A stretch of 64,000 nt of DNA from Arcobacter porcinus. GTDB lineage: Bacteria > Campylobacterota > Campylobacteria > Campylobacterales > Arcobacteraceae. The translations under genes and the position numbers were made by a program. The stretch is from assembly GCF_004299785.2 (NCBI RefSeq), contig NZ_CP036246.2, positions 744,001-808,000 of the forward strand, given 5' to 3'. Below, in pieces: positions 1 through 9,601 of the stretch. Every line of letters starts with the position of its first letter. Position 1 is the stretch's first letter. Below the pieces are notes generated by a model. It was not told where the DNA came from, searched no databases, and saw nothing but the letters and a program-made list of their open reading frames with translations.

Positions 1-1299
1 AGTGTTGCTATTTGGCACTCAAAAGTTACACCAAAAAAAAGAGCTAATATCTTAGAAAGCTTACAAAAAGGAGAGATAAAACTAATTGCAGGTGCAAGAT
101 CTGCTCTTTTTTTACCTTTTAAAGATTTGGGATTAATTGTTGTAGATGAAGAGCATGATGACTCTTATAAAAGTGATAATACTCCTAGATATAGTGCAAA
201 AGATTTAGCTATATTTATAGCAAAAAAGTTTGATATTAGGCTTATTTTAGGAAGTGCAACACCATCTATAAATAGTTTTGATAAAATTCCATATATAACT
301 TTAAATAAAACTTTTTATGAAACAAAAAAAGATTATATATATGAAAATTCAAGTTTAAAAATATCTTCAAATTCACTTGAAAAAATATCAAAAAATCTTG
401 AAAACAAAAATCAAGTTATAGTTTTTTTGCCTACAAGAGCAAATTTTAAGCATCAGATTTGTTCAGATTGTGGAAAAAGTGTTGAGTGCCCATTTTGTAG
501 TGTTTCTATGAGTTTACATAGAAATGATTTGGCTTTAAAGTGCCATTATTGTGGTTTCGCTCAAAAAATACCTGAAACTTGCCCATCTTGTAGTAGTGGA
601 ATTATAAAAAATCATAGAGTTGGAACTGCTGAGATTGAAGAGTTATTAAAAGAGTATTTTCCTAATAATATTATAAAAAGATTTGATAAAGATAGTATAA
701 AAACAGAGAGTGCTTTGAAAAAAACTCTTGAAGAGTTTAATAAAAACAAAATTGATATTTTGGTTGGAACTCAAATGCTTTCAAAAGGGCATGATTATCA
801 CAATGTTAAACTAGCAGTTGTTTTAGGAATAGATAGTTTATTAAATATGAACTCATATAAAGCAAGGGAGAATGCCTTAAGCCTTCTTATTCAAATCTCT
901 GGAAGAAGTGGAAGAAATGGTTTTGGAGAAGTTATAATTGAGACAAAAAATGAGGAGTTTTTTAAATATTATTTAGAAAAAAGTAACTATTTGGAATTTT
1001 TAAAAGATGAACTAGAGTTTAGAAAAGAGCTTTATCCACCTTTTGTAAAACTAGCACGTGTTGTTTTTGCTCATAAAAATGGAATAAAAGTTCAAGAAGA
1101 ACTAAAATCTTATATTGAAATATTTAAAACAATAAATGAGCTTGAAATTGTAGGTTTTGGAGAGTGTGGAGTTTTTAGGATTGCAAATAAGTATAGATAT
1201 GAAATAGTATTAAGATCTAAAAATACAAAAGCACTATTAAATGCACTTCATACCATAAATAGCCCAAATGCTACTATTGATATGGATACTATTTATTAA
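1..1299 (+). CDS. priA: Primosomal protein N' (PriA helicase), 5' end outside window
   Basis: PriA is a 3'-5' DNA helicase that restarts stalled replication forks and loads the replicative helicase. The frame is open from base 1, so the start lies upstream; 432 codons of the C-terminal part are visible. The helicase motif II DEEHD (about residue 47 of the visible part) and motif III GSATPS are present. They are followed by the PriA zinc-binding block of paired CxxC motifs (CSDC, CPFC, CHYC, CPSC), and then by motifs V/VI with VGTQMLSKGHDY and QISGRSGR. The ATP-binding Walker A motif must lie in the missing part. A ribosome site for the next gene follows within 40 nt, so the two may be co-transcribed. 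Confidence 0.95.
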   Translation, partial: SVAIWHSKVTPKKRANILESLQKGEIKLIAGARSALFLPFKDLGLIVVDEEHDDSYKSDNTPRYSAKDLAIFIAKKFDIRLILGSATPSINSFDKIPYITLNKTFYETKKDYIYENSSLKISSNSLEKISKNLENKNQVIVFLPTRANFKHQICSDCGKSVECPFCSVSMSLHRNDLALKCHYCGFAQKIPETCPSCSSGIIKNHRVGTAEIEELLKEYFPNNIIKRFDKDSIKTESALKKTLEEFNKNKIDILVGTQMLSKGHDYHNVKLAVVLGIDSLLNMNSYKARENALSLLIQISGRSGRNGFGEVIIETKNEEFFKYYLEKSNYLEFLKDELEFRKELYPPFVKLARVVFAHKNGIKVQEELKSYIEIFKTINELEIVGFGECGVFRIANKYRYEIVLRSKNTKALLNALHTINSPNATIDMDTIY

Positions 1300-1335
1300 A
1301 AATTATGTACAATCTTGAAATTAAAAGGAGATAAA

Positions 1336-2028
1336 ATGATTAACACAAAAGAGGACTTTGATAATCTTGTAGATAGTATAAAAAAAGAGAAATGGTATAG
1401 AAAACCTTTAGCTTTTGGAATTGCAAGAATAACTAGAGGAGTTTTAAATCCTAATCTTACTTTAGATGCTACATTTTCTCATATAAATTGGGATGAAAAT
1501 GAGAAGAGTGCAGCAATTTTTTTAGCAGCATTAAAGCAAAATGGACAAAATGTTGATTGTTTTCAAAGTGAGGGGATTTATGCTATCACAGATGGTTTTT
1601 TGGGTTATTGTATAGAAGCATATAAGCCATTTTATGAAGAAAAAGAGAAGCATAAAAATCTTCAAGTAGTTTCAACTTTAGCATCTTTACCAATAAATAG
1701 TGGACTTGAAGCAGAAGATTTTAGAGTTGTATTTATATTTGAAGATGATAAACCAAAAAGTGTAGAGAGTATTTATTTAAAACTTTATGCAAAACATAGT
1801 AAAAGTATTCAAAATTTAAATCTAGAAAATATTGATGAACTACTTACAAATTGTGCTTGGATAGATGGAACTCCAATGGAGCTTGAACTTTTAAGAGAAA
1901 ATGAAATTATGCTAAAGATTGCAAATAAATTTCCACAAATTGAGTATATAGGAAAATATGCAAAAGTTTTAAGACATATAATTCCAAATGAAGATAAGAG
2001 TATTTGTGAAAAAGAGTTATTAAAGTAG
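1336..2028 (+). CDS. DapD N-terminal-domain-only protein (truncated tetrahydrodipicolinate N-succinyltransferase paralog)
   Basis: The 230-aa product starts at the ATG behind AAAAGGAG; an in-frame start 21 nt upstream has no such site. The sequence, including YRKPLAFGIARITRG near residue 23 and later VESIYLKLY, CAWIDGTPMELELLREN and HIIPNEDK, matches from memory the N-terminal half of epsilonproteobacterial DapD. DapD succinylates tetrahydrodipicolinate in lysine and diaminopimelate synthesis. Family members are near 390 aa, and their C-terminal left-handed beta-helix carries the CoA and substrate sites. That half is absent here: the protein stops cleanly and no hexapeptide repeats follow in the next 100 nt. 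It is therefore unlikely to be a complete enzyme. It could be a regulatory or paralogous N domain, or a truncated gene. Confidence 0.65.
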   Translation: MINTKEDFDNLVDSIKKEKWYRKPLAFGIARITRGVLNPNLTLDATFSHINWDENEKSAAIFLAALKQNGQNVDCFQSEGIYAITDGFLGYCIEAYKPFYEEKEKHKNLQVVSTLASLPINSGLEAEDFRVVFIFEDDKPKSVESIYLKLYAKHSKSIQNLNLENIDELLTNCAWIDGTPMELELLRENEIMLKIANKFPQIEYIGKYAKVLRHIIPNEDKSICEKELLK

Positions 2029-2131
2029 TATTTTCTACTTTAATATACTTAACTTTAAATAGTTTATGAAAATATAACTCTTAATATAATATACTTTTGC
2101 CCTAAAATTTTAAAAAAACTAAAGAGAAACA

Positions 2132-3898
2132 ATGATAGAACTAATAAATATACAAAAAACTTATCCAACACAAACTTTGTATCAAGACTTGAATTTAAGA
2201 TTAAACAAAGGCGATAAAGTAGGGCTTGTAGGAAGAAATGGTACAGGAAAATCAACACTTTTTAAACTAATTTTGGGAGAAGAACAAGCTGATAGTGGAG
2301 AGATAGCAACACCAAAAAATTATAAAATTGGTGCATTGAAACAGTATTTTGATTTCACAGAAAAAACACTTTTAGATGAAACTGCTTTAGCTTTGAGTGA
2401 AGATGATAAATATAATATTTATAAAGCAGAGAAGATATTATTTGGACTTGGATTTAGTGAAGATGATTTACAAAAAGAGCCAAAATCTTTTTCAGGTGGT
2501 TATCAAATAAGAATTAACCTTGCAAAACTTCTTCTAACAGAGCCAAATATGTTGCTTCTTGATGAGCCTACAAACTACCTTGATATTCTTTCAATAAGAT
2601 GGCTTAGAGAGTTTTTAAAATCTTTTGATGGAGAAGTTATACTTATCACTCACGATAGAGATTTTATGAATAGTGTTTGTACACATACAATGGGAATTAT
2701 TAGAAAAGATGCATTTATAATTGCTGGAAGTACAGATAAGTTTTTTGAGCAATTAGCTTCAAATGAAGAGCACTATGAAAAACAAAAAATTGCTCAAGAA
2801 AAAAAGATAAAAGATCTTGAAGAGTTTATTGCAAAGAATAAAGCAAGAGCAGCAACTGCAAATTTAGCTCAATCAAAAGTTAAAATTTTGGAAAAAATGG
2901 AAATTATGGATGATTTAGTTTTTGAAAAAGATTTAAAATTTGATTTCAACTATAAAGATACAAGTGCAAAATATCTGCTTGAGGTAAAAGATGTAAGTTT
3001 TGGATATGAAAAAGATAATTTGCTATTTAAAGATATAACTTTTGCATTAAGCAAAGGAGAAACACTTGGAATTATAGGAAAAAATGGAAAAGGAAAATCA
3101 ACACTTTTAAATGTAATTGCAGAAGAGTTAAAAACATTAAGTGGAAATATAAGTTTTCATCCAAGTACAGTTTTTGGGCATTTTGGACAAACAAATATAA
3201 ATCATCTAAATCAAAATAATACAATTATTGAAGAGATTCAAAGTGTAAATAATAAAATTCCAGAGTCTGTTATTAGAAATATTTGTGGAATTATGATGTT
3301 TAGTGGAGATAATGCAAAGAAAAAAATCTCACTTTTATCAGGTGGAGAGAAATCAAGAGTAATGCTTGGAAAAATTATTGCAAAAGATGTAAATCTTCTT
3401 TTCCTTGATGAACCTACAAACCACCTAGATATTGAATCAATAGAAGCACTTACAAATGCTATAAAAGAGTTTTCTGGTTCAAGTATCATTGTAACTCACA
3501 GTGAAGAGCTTTTAAGAGCTGTTTGTGATAGATTGATTGTATTTACAAATGATGGAGCAGATTATTTTAATGGAACTTATGATGAGTTTTTAGAAAAAAT
3601 AGGTTGGGGCGATGATATTGATGATAAAAAACCTACAAAAACTGATAGTAAAAGTAAAGAGACTAAAGATAAACCAAAAATAAATAAAAAAGAGAGCAAA
3701 AGATTAAGAGCTGAATTAGTGGCTAAAAAGAGTCAAGATTTAAAACCTTTAAAAACACAAATTGAAGAGCTAGAAAAAGAGGCTTCAACTCTGTTTGGAG
3801 TAGATAAGACTAAAGTTGAAAACTCTATTTTGGAGATTATGCAAAAAATAGAAAGTATAAATCAAGAGTTTGAAGAGAAAATGAGTGAGCTCTCTTAA
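2132..3898 (+). CDS. ABC-F family ATPase (Uup/EttA-like), ribosome-associated
   Basis: The 588-aa soluble protein has two ABC ATPase domains and no membrane segments, the ABC-F layout. Domain 1 has Walker A GRNGTGKST (about residues 34-42), signature FSGGYQ and Walker B LLLDEPTNYLD. Domain 2 has Walker A GKNGKGKST (about residue 319), signature LSGGEKS and LFLDEPTNHLD. A charged inter-domain linker lies near residues 210-260, and a Lys/Glu-rich coiled-coil tail occupies the last 90 residues, as in Uup. ABC-F proteins bind the ribosomal E site and regulate or rescue translation; Uup-like members have also been linked to DNA-repair phenotypes. The gene stands alone, about 100 nt downstream of the DapD-like gene. 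Assignment to a subfamily beyond ABC-F is tentative. Confidence 0.9.
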   Translation: MIELINIQKTYPTQTLYQDLNLRLNKGDKVGLVGRNGTGKSTLFKLILGEEQADSGEIATPKNYKIGALKQYFDFTEKTLLDETALALSEDDKYNIYKAEKILFGLGFSEDDLQKEPKSFSGGYQIRINLAKLLLTEPNMLLLDEPTNYLDILSIRWLREFLKSFDGEVILITHDRDFMNSVCTHTMGIIRKDAFIIAGSTDKFFEQLASNEEHYEKQKIAQEKKIKDLEEFIAKNKARAATANLAQSKVKILEKMEIMDDLVFEKDLKFDFNYKDTSAKYLLEVKDVSFGYEKDNLLFKDITFALSKGETLGIIGKNGKGKSTLLNVIAEELKTLSGNISFHPSTVFGHFGQTNINHLNQNNTIIEEIQSVNNKIPESVIRNICGIMMFSGDNAKKKISLLSGGEKSRVMLGKIIAKDVNLLFLDEPTNHLDIESIEALTNAIKEFSGSSIIVTHSEELLRAVCDRLIVFTNDGADYFNGTYDEFLEKIGWGDDIDDKKPTKTDSKSKETKDKPKINKKESKRLRAELVAKKSQDLKPLKTQIEELEKEASTLFGVDKTKVENSILEIMQKIESINQEFEEKMSELS

Positions 3899-3914
3899 GC
3901 TTGAAAGCTATAAA

Positions 3915-4991
3915 TTAGTTTAAATTAAGACTAAAATTATAGCTCATACCTTCATTCTCTTTTGATTCAATAAATAGTTCTTTATTAAAAATATTAAGTA
4001 AATTTATTGTTTCAATTATAATTTTATTTTCACTATTTAAAGCAATAACATCATCTATATTTCCTACTTCAAAACCATTATTAGATATTTTTACTTCTAA
4101 AATGTCTTTTTTCAAATTAAAAAATATTTGAATCTGTTTTTGTGTTTTACCTTTTTTAATATCTTTTTTTATAGTATCTAAACAAGATTGTTCTATAAGA
4201 TTAAATATAATATTTTCAACAATCGAAGATTCAATAGTAATCTCTTTATTTGTTTCAATATTTAAATCATAATCAAGAGATATTTTATATCTATTATCTA
4301 AATAATAGTAAGTATCTGCTCTTTTATTTAATACTTCTAAGAGTTTTTCAATATTTTTAAAAATAGGTTTAGAGTTTGAAGAGTTCTCTTCTACATAATT
4401 TAAAATCTCTTCATCAAACCTTAAAAGTTGCTCATATAAAAGAGCATAAGAGTTTATAGTATCAAATATTAAAGAGCTATTTATAAGCTCTTCAGGAGTA
4501 TATTTATCTAAATTTTTATTTAAGCTTGAAGTGTCAAAAATATTTAGATAGAACTCAAGATTATTTAATCTATTTTTTAAATCAATAGTTTCTTGAATTG
4601 AACTTATAATTTCATCAATTTTTTTATGAGGAACTTTTATATCAGAAAGATGTGATGATAAATCATTTAATAAAATTTTATCATCTATGAAAAACTCATT
4701 TAGTTTTAAACTATCAAAAAGATTTAGATTTGATAGAATAGATTTAAACTCATTAAAACAAACTATATTTGAGTCAAAAAAGATTTTTCTTAATTCAGAA
4801 ATATCTGTTTGAATCTTTTGGTTGTATTGATTAAATAGATCTCTATTTAATCTAGATTTTCCACCAGCTTCATTTGAAAAAATATTATCAATATTAAATA
4901 AAAATGTAAAATTATTTTTTAATCTCATGATAATATCTAAAGAATTTACTATTTTATTATCTACTAGCTCTTTAAAGTTAATATTTTCCAA
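3915..4991 (-). CDS. Unknown protein with a weak histidine-kinase-type ATPase C-terminus, last gene of pilus locus
   Basis: I do not recognise this 358-aa protein as a named family. It has no signal peptide or clear membrane segment. The N-terminal two thirds look helical and are rich in Leu, Asn and Asp. The C-terminal 110 residues resemble a GHKL ATPase fold: an N-box-like ENIIFNLIEQSC near residue 260, a G1-like LEVKISNNGFEV, and a final GMSYNFSLNL. No phospho-acceptor histidine box is obvious, so it could be a degenerate sensor or a CheA/anti-sigma-like ATPase. It starts 8 nt after the SH3-domain protein of the pilus locus, so it is probably the last gene of that operon and might regulate it. 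Confidence 0.5.
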   Translation of the reverse strand: MENINFKELVDNKIVNSLDIIMRLKNNFTFLFNIDNIFSNEAGGKSRLNRDLFNQYNQKIQTDISELRKIFFDSNIVCFNEFKSILSNLNLFDSLKLNEFFIDDKILLNDLSSHLSDIKVPHKKIDEIISSIQETIDLKNRLNNLEFYLNIFDTSSLNKNLDKYTPEELINSSLIFDTINSYALLYEQLLRFDEEILNYVEENSSNSKPIFKNIEKLLEVLNKRADTYYYLDNRYKISLDYDLNIETNKEITIESSIVENIIFNLIEQSCLDTIKKDIKKGKTQKQIQIFFNLKKDILEVKISNNGFEVGNIDDVIALNSENKIIIETINLLNIFNKELFIESKENEGMSYNFSLNLN

Positions 4992-4999
4992 TTTTATTC

Positions 5000-6037
5000 C
5001 TATTTACATTTTGTTGCTACAAGATTACCATTTAAATTTTGTATCCAATTATTTTGTCCTTTAACTTTTACCACTCTTTTGCTATCTTTATAATAAATAG
5101 TATCAAGGTTTACCCAAGGTTTCTTTTCAAATGATACTTTTACAATATCGCCTTCTTCTAATATTTTAAGGACTTTAGATTTTAAATTTGAGCTAGATCT
5201 TACATTTAATCTATTTTTATTTACTTTATAGCATTTTACACTCTCTGTTTTAGCTATGTTTTGAGACTTTTTCTCTACAATTTTCTTTATAGGCGTTTTT
5301 TCTTCACTGTTTTTTGATTCTTCTATCTCTTTCTCTTTTGCTACTGATACTACTTTCTTAATCTCTTTTTCTCCAGTTATCTGAAAATATCTAGGATGAT
5401 TTTTATCTATTTTTTCAAGATTACTTAAAGTTATTCCGTAGTTACTTAAATAAACTGTATAACCAACACTTTTATCTAAATCTTTAAATAGCTCAACACT
5501 TTTTGTTCTTGTATTTATATTTACTATTTTGTGACCTAAAATTTTATCTCCTAAAATATATCTTCCTTCTATATTTCCACTTAATTCAGTTGATGGTTTA
5601 GCTCTTGAAGTTTCATCATCTAAAAGTAAAACAACATAAGATGTATCATTGAAGTTGTACATACCTTTAATTTTTAGGTCTTTTAGTTTTTTTGTTCTTG
5701 TAAAATCAGTTGTAATTCTAGCAAGTTCATTTTGATGATTAAAAAGATTCTTTTCTTGTTCTTCTTTAGTTATAAATATACCTTGAGCATTTGTATTCTT
5801 CTGTTTATTTAAGCCATCTTTTTCATTTTGCTCTTTTGTTTTACTTAATTGATCTTCTAAATACTCTTTTTCTAAACCTGTAACTGCCATATAAAAATCT
5901 TTTGATTGTTTATCAAGCATATCAAGTTTATCAATCTCTTCTTGTTTATTTTGAGTACTATCTTCTTGTATAGTATCATTTGCAAAAATATTTACTACAA
6001 AAAGTAGTAAAAAAGCTAATATTTTAAATCTTTTCAT
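5000..6037 (-). CDS. Exported GspC/PilP-like protein with C-terminal bacterial SH3 domain
   Basis: The 345-aa protein has a Sec signal peptide (MKRF, a hydrophobic stretch to about residue 18, ending NIFAND). Residues about 105-215 contain GRYILGDKILGHKIVNI, KSVELFKDL and YTVYLSNYGI. This resembles the homology region of GspC/PilP, which in type II secretion and type IV pilus machines links the inner-membrane platform to the secretin. A low-complexity Lys/Glu linker follows. The last 80 residues form an SH3b-like domain (NRLNVRSSSNLKSKVLKIL and VKVKGQNNWIQ), usually a peptidoglycan- or peptide-binding module. It lies between an RCC1-like protein and an ATPase-like protein, on the same strand as the rest of the machine. 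The GspC/PilP link is an inference from position and weak similarity. Confidence 0.55.
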   Translation of the reverse strand: MKRFKILAFLLLFVVNIFANDTIQEDSTQNKQEEIDKLDMLDKQSKDFYMAVTGLEKEYLEDQLSKTKEQNEKDGLNKQKNTNAQGIFITKEEQEKNLFNHQNELARITTDFTRTKKLKDLKIKGMYNFNDTSYVVLLLDDETSRAKPSTELSGNIEGRYILGDKILGHKIVNINTRTKSVELFKDLDKSVGYTVYLSNYGITLSNLEKIDKNHPRYFQITGEKEIKKVVSVAKEKEIEESKNSEEKTPIKKIVEKKSQNIAKTESVKCYKVNKNRLNVRSSSNLKSKVLKILEEGDIVKVSFEKKPWVNLDTIYYKDSKRVVKVKGQNNWIQNLNGNLVATKCK

Positions 6038-6063
6038 TTCTATTTTTTCCTCTTCCTATTGAT

Positions 6064-8373
6064 TTATTTAAATTCGTATTCATAGTTAAAACCTCCAATA
6101 TATGTTGGGTATTTCATAAAGAATGCATCATTATGCATAGTACCATAATCAGCACCTTTTACACTATCTACCCACTCTCCTGAAGATATAGCAGTAAGAT
6201 AATCACTAGCTCCTTCAAGAACCAAGAAATCTTTATTTAAATCATATAAATTTGTATTAAAAACTGGAATCATATAAGTATTTCCCCAACTAGTACTTCC
6301 ACTTGAGTTCCTATAATAAGCTTGAACTCCCCAACAATACATCTGATGATTTACATCAATTCCACAAATACCATTCTCTTCTTGAATAACTTTAACTTGT
6401 ACCCATTTTATTTTCTTTATTGATTCATTGAAAATTTTATCATTTTTATGATTTGTATTAAAAAAGATATCTCCTTTTAACTCATTGTGTTCATTTACCC
6501 AAACTACACCTGAGCTAAAACTTGATGGATTGTTTAGATCATTTATTGTTTTTGCAATGTCTGCTGAAATTATTCTATTATCTTTTTTTGGATCGTACTT
6601 TCTTATAGGATTTGAATCATTATAAGATTTTATTTTCTCTTTTATTGATTCTATCTCTATTTTATCACTTATATTATTTCCTTGTTTTATTTTATAAAAA
6701 TCACCATTTACATCTTGAGCAATAAAGGCATCTACTCCACCTTTTAGTGATACAAATTTTGGAATATTATTCATATTTGAATTTCCACTTACAACTTTTT
6801 GTGCAGAACAGAAATTATAAGTTATACCATTTAAAACTCTATTACAAGTACTACTACTTACGCCTTCTGCACCCCAGATATAAATATCTCCATTCATATC
6901 TAAAGCACCAATTCTTCTAAATCCAATAGTTAAAATATAAGTTATATCACTTATATTTGAAAGATTATCAATAGAAGAGTAATTAGTAAAATGGTTACTA
7001 AAAATCCCATTTCCTGCAAATCCACTTGAAGGTGAACCCCACCTATAAACTCTTCCATCTTCACTTAAAAAATGCCATATTTGATTGTTTGCAAAAACTT
7101 TTTTTAATCTTTTACTCTCTGTGCTTCCATCAAAATGATTACTTCTGTAAAGTAACTCTCCTTTTCTATTGATTCCATCTAAATCGTTGTACCAAGAGCT
7201 ACTACTTCCTCCTGTTGTTCCATTACAATATAGTTCACCTTTTGTGCTAATTCCACAAGCTCCATGATAAACAGAGATAAAGAAGTCTATAAATTTTGGT
7301 CTTTTTGGTGAGTTAAAATAGTTTTGTGCATAATATTTATCATTTTCATTTGAACTTGCATCATTTACATTTTTATACAATTTAGCTCTTAAAGGCATAA
7401 TAGCATTTATTACAGGTTCTGAACCATTTTTTACTTTTCCTGTAAAGTTTTTCTTACCTTCTATTCCTGTAATTGCTTTACCATTGTTTCCCCAAGCATA
7501 TATATCTCCATTTACTAGCATCCCACCAGCTCTTCTATAAAACTGTATTACAGTTTTTCCCACATTTACTTTATCAGGATTTACTCTTACAAAGTTATTT
7601 GGACCAATAGCTATTGACTCTTTTACTGTTCTACACTCTGTTTTATTTACATCTCCATAAACACAATCAAAAACAGAAACTCCAAGAGTCATAAACTCTG
7701 AAGGAATTTTTAAATCTTTTACCTCTTTTGTTATTTGTAAGTTATCATCTTGGAAGCTAATTCCTGAAGCAAAAGTTATTCCAAAAAGAGGGCTATATGA
7801 ATATTTAGATTTTCCATCACTTCCAAAATATTCAAGAGTTGTATTATTTAAAAGATTGTTATTTATTTTTTTGTTTTTTTCATCTTCTTTATTTAATTTA
7901 ACTTTAAATTTATTTAATTCTCTGTTTTTATCATATTTAACTACTTTTGAAGAGTTATTTAAAATAAAACTCTCTATATTGTTCAGTTTTATATTTATAT
8001 TACTTTTTGTATCTAATGGAGCCAAAGTATGGTTTCTATTTTTATTTGAGTAATAGTTAAGAATCATACTATTTAAAATAGTCTCATTTTTTGGTTTAAA
8101 AGATATTATCTCTCCTTTTTCAAAGTCTATATTCATTTTTATTCCAAAAGGGTTTATAAAATCAAAACCATCTACTAAATACTCTTTTAAATCTTCAATT
8201 TTTGAAGCTTTTTTAGCTTCTACTACAAGATATTTTCTATAAGCAATAGCTAATTGCTCCTCTTTTTGAATAAGTTTCTCTATTTTTTTCTCATTTAATG
8301 TTTCAATACTACTGTTTGCAAACAAGTTTAAAGATATTATTAAAATAAAAATAGATATTTTTTTCAAAATCAT
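6064..8373 (-). CDS. Exported RCC1-repeat-like protein, candidate pilus tip or secreted adhesin
   Basis: The 769-aa protein has a Sec signal peptide ending in NLFANSS. An N-terminal alpha-helical segment with an EEQLAIAYRKYL pattern follows, and it is shared with four other proteins of the locus. The rest holds RCC1-type beta-propeller blades, recognisable by a hydrophobic-Gly-DGxxYxWG pattern: MLVNGDIYAWGNNG, GISTKGELYCNG, LSEDGRVYRWG, LDMNGDIYIWG, IDVNHQMYCWG. Several cysteines may form disulfides. The C-terminus, ending in KYPTYIGGFNYEYEFK, matches the end of the 932-aa protein encoded at 15300-18098, so the two are paralogs. It overlaps the upstream PilO-like gene by one base. I infer a surface or pilus-associated propeller; the ligand is unknown. 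Confidence 0.7.
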   Translation of the reverse strand: MILKKISIFILIISLNLFANSSIETLNEKKIEKLIQKEEQLAIAYRKYLVVEAKKASKIEDLKEYLVDGFDFINPFGIKMNIDFEKGEIISFKPKNETILNSMILNYYSNKNRNHTLAPLDTKSNINIKLNNIESFILNNSSKVVKYDKNRELNKFKVKLNKEDEKNKKINNNLLNNTTLEYFGSDGKSKYSYSPLFGITFASGISFQDDNLQITKEVKDLKIPSEFMTLGVSVFDCVYGDVNKTECRTVKESIAIGPNNFVRVNPDKVNVGKTVIQFYRRAGGMLVNGDIYAWGNNGKAITGIEGKKNFTGKVKNGSEPVINAIMPLRAKLYKNVNDASSNENDKYYAQNYFNSPKRPKFIDFFISVYHGACGISTKGELYCNGTTGGSSSSWYNDLDGINRKGELLYRSNHFDGSTESKRLKKVFANNQIWHFLSEDGRVYRWGSPSSGFAGNGIFSNHFTNYSSIDNLSNISDITYILTIGFRRIGALDMNGDIYIWGAEGVSSSTCNRVLNGITYNFCSAQKVVSGNSNMNNIPKFVSLKGGVDAFIAQDVNGDFYKIKQGNNISDKIEIESIKEKIKSYNDSNPIRKYDPKKDNRIISADIAKTINDLNNPSSFSSGVVWVNEHNELKGDIFFNTNHKNDKIFNESIKKIKWVQVKVIQEENGICGIDVNHQMYCWGVQAYYRNSSGSTSWGNTYMIPVFNTNLYDLNKDFLVLEGASDYLTAISSGEWVDSVKGADYGTMHNDAFFMKYPTYIGGFNYEYEFK

Positions 8374-8855
8374 TACCTCGCTTTTTGAATATAATCAACA
8401 AAATAAAGAGTATCAAAACCTTTTTTTCTTTGAACTTTACCTAAATATCCAAGAATTCTCTCTCCAGCTTGTATTCCCTCTTTTGAACTAGCATCCAAAT
8501 TTACTATTAACATAAATCTATCTACACAAAGCATTTTGCTATCAACTAAACTCAAAGTATAATCAGCCAAAGAGTAGTTTTTAAATACAGATTTTAGTTT
8601 TTTATCTAGCTCTTCTTTATTTAAGAACCTTGCTTTTAATTCAACTTTTTTATTATCAATATCTTTTATTTTATCTTTTATTTGGTCTGTTTGTATCTTT
8701 CTTATATCTAACTCTTTTAATAATTCATTTTTTTCTTGCATAGATTGATAATATTCATAAGCAGAATATGATAAAAAAATAAATGAATAAAAAATTAATA
8801 CAATAAGAGAAACTTTTGTAATCTTTTTTACTTTTTTTCTACTAAAACTAATCAT
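8373..8855 (-). CDS. PilO/GspM-like inner-membrane assembly protein
   Basis: The 160-aa protein has a short basic cytoplasmic tail, a single membrane segment (about residues 16-34) and a charged coiled coil (about 40-75). A small periplasmic alpha/beta domain (about 85-160) follows. This is the bitopic layout of PilO, PilN and GspM, the platform proteins that dimerise through a ferredoxin-like periplasmic domain. It overlaps the upstream PilM/GspL-like gene by 4 nt and the downstream RCC1-like gene by 1 nt, so translation is probably coupled. No catalytic motif is visible. The assignment rests on size, topology and neighbours. Confidence 0.6.
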   Translation of the reverse strand: MISFSRKKVKKITKVSLIVLIFYSFIFLSYSAYEYYQSMQEKNELLKELDIRKIQTDQIKDKIKDIDNKKVELKARFLNKEELDKKLKSVFKNYSLADYTLSLVDSKMLCVDRFMLIVNLDASSKEGIQAGERILGYLGKVQRKKGFDTLYFVDYIQKAR

Positions 8856-9601
8856 TTTATATCTTCTTTATTTGAAATACATTGAATTAAATCATCATAC
8901 TCTTTTTGAGCACTATTTAATGCCTTGTCTTGTCTAGCTATAAATCTACTTTCAAAGTCCAACTCTTGTTTTATAGGGTCTAAACTAGGATGTGTTAGAT
9001 ATTCATTTTTTAAATCACTAAGTCCAAAGAACATACCATAAAAAATAGCAAAAGCTAAAATAGACAAAATAGAGATTTTTGAATAGAAACTATTTGTTGT
9101 GTCAAGTTCATTTAGATTTTCTGATAAATCTTTTGAATCTCCAAGCTTAAAACATATAATCTCTTTTATATCATTTTTTATATTTTCTTGAAGTAATACT
9201 TCAATGGCAGCTCTAAATTTTGAATCAATAATATAGTTTATTTTATTGATTTTTCCACCACTGCTTAACATTGTTATATGATTTGTCATAAGAATTGACT
9301 TTATAATATCATCTGTAATAAAGTTTAAGTTCAACTTTACACTATAAATTGTTTTGTGATTAAACAATAATACAAACTCTTCATCTGCAATATATATTAA
9401 AAACTCATTTTCATCTAAATACTCTTTTGATAATAAGTTTAAAGAGTAATAGTCATAAACACTATTTTTTGGAACATAGACTTCATGTTTTCTAAAAGAG
9501 TTATAAGTAAATAGTTTTTTTGAGTTTTCAAGCTCATTATCTAAATAGAATTGTTCACTCTCTTCTTGTGAAGAAAAATCAGTTATTGCTAGTCGTACCA
9601 T
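8852..9601 (-). CDS. GspL/PilM-N-like assembly platform protein
   Basis: The 249-aa protein has a cytoplasmic domain (about residues 1-175), one membrane helix (about 178-196, SILAFAIFYGMFFGL) and a periplasmic tail predicted to be coiled coil. This is the topology of GspL or of a PilM-PilN fusion, which recruits the assembly ATPase to the inner membrane. The cytoplasmic part carries no actin-like motifs that I can recognise, so homology is weak. It overlaps the GspE-type ATPase gene by 13 nt, which fits the known GspE-GspL interaction. The next gene encodes the PilO-like partner. Confidence 0.55.
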   Translation of the reverse strand: MVRLAITDFSSQEESEQFYLDNELENSKKLFTYNSFRKHEVYVPKNSVYDYYSLNLLSKEYLDENEFLIYIADEEFVLLFNHKTIYSVKLNLNFITDDIIKSILMTNHITMLSSGGKINKINYIIDSKFRAAIEVLLQENIKNDIKEIICFKLGDSKDLSENLNELDTTNSFYSKISILSILAFAIFYGMFFGLSDLKNEYLTHPSLDPIKQELDFESRFIARQDKALNSAQKEYDDLIQCISNKEDIK

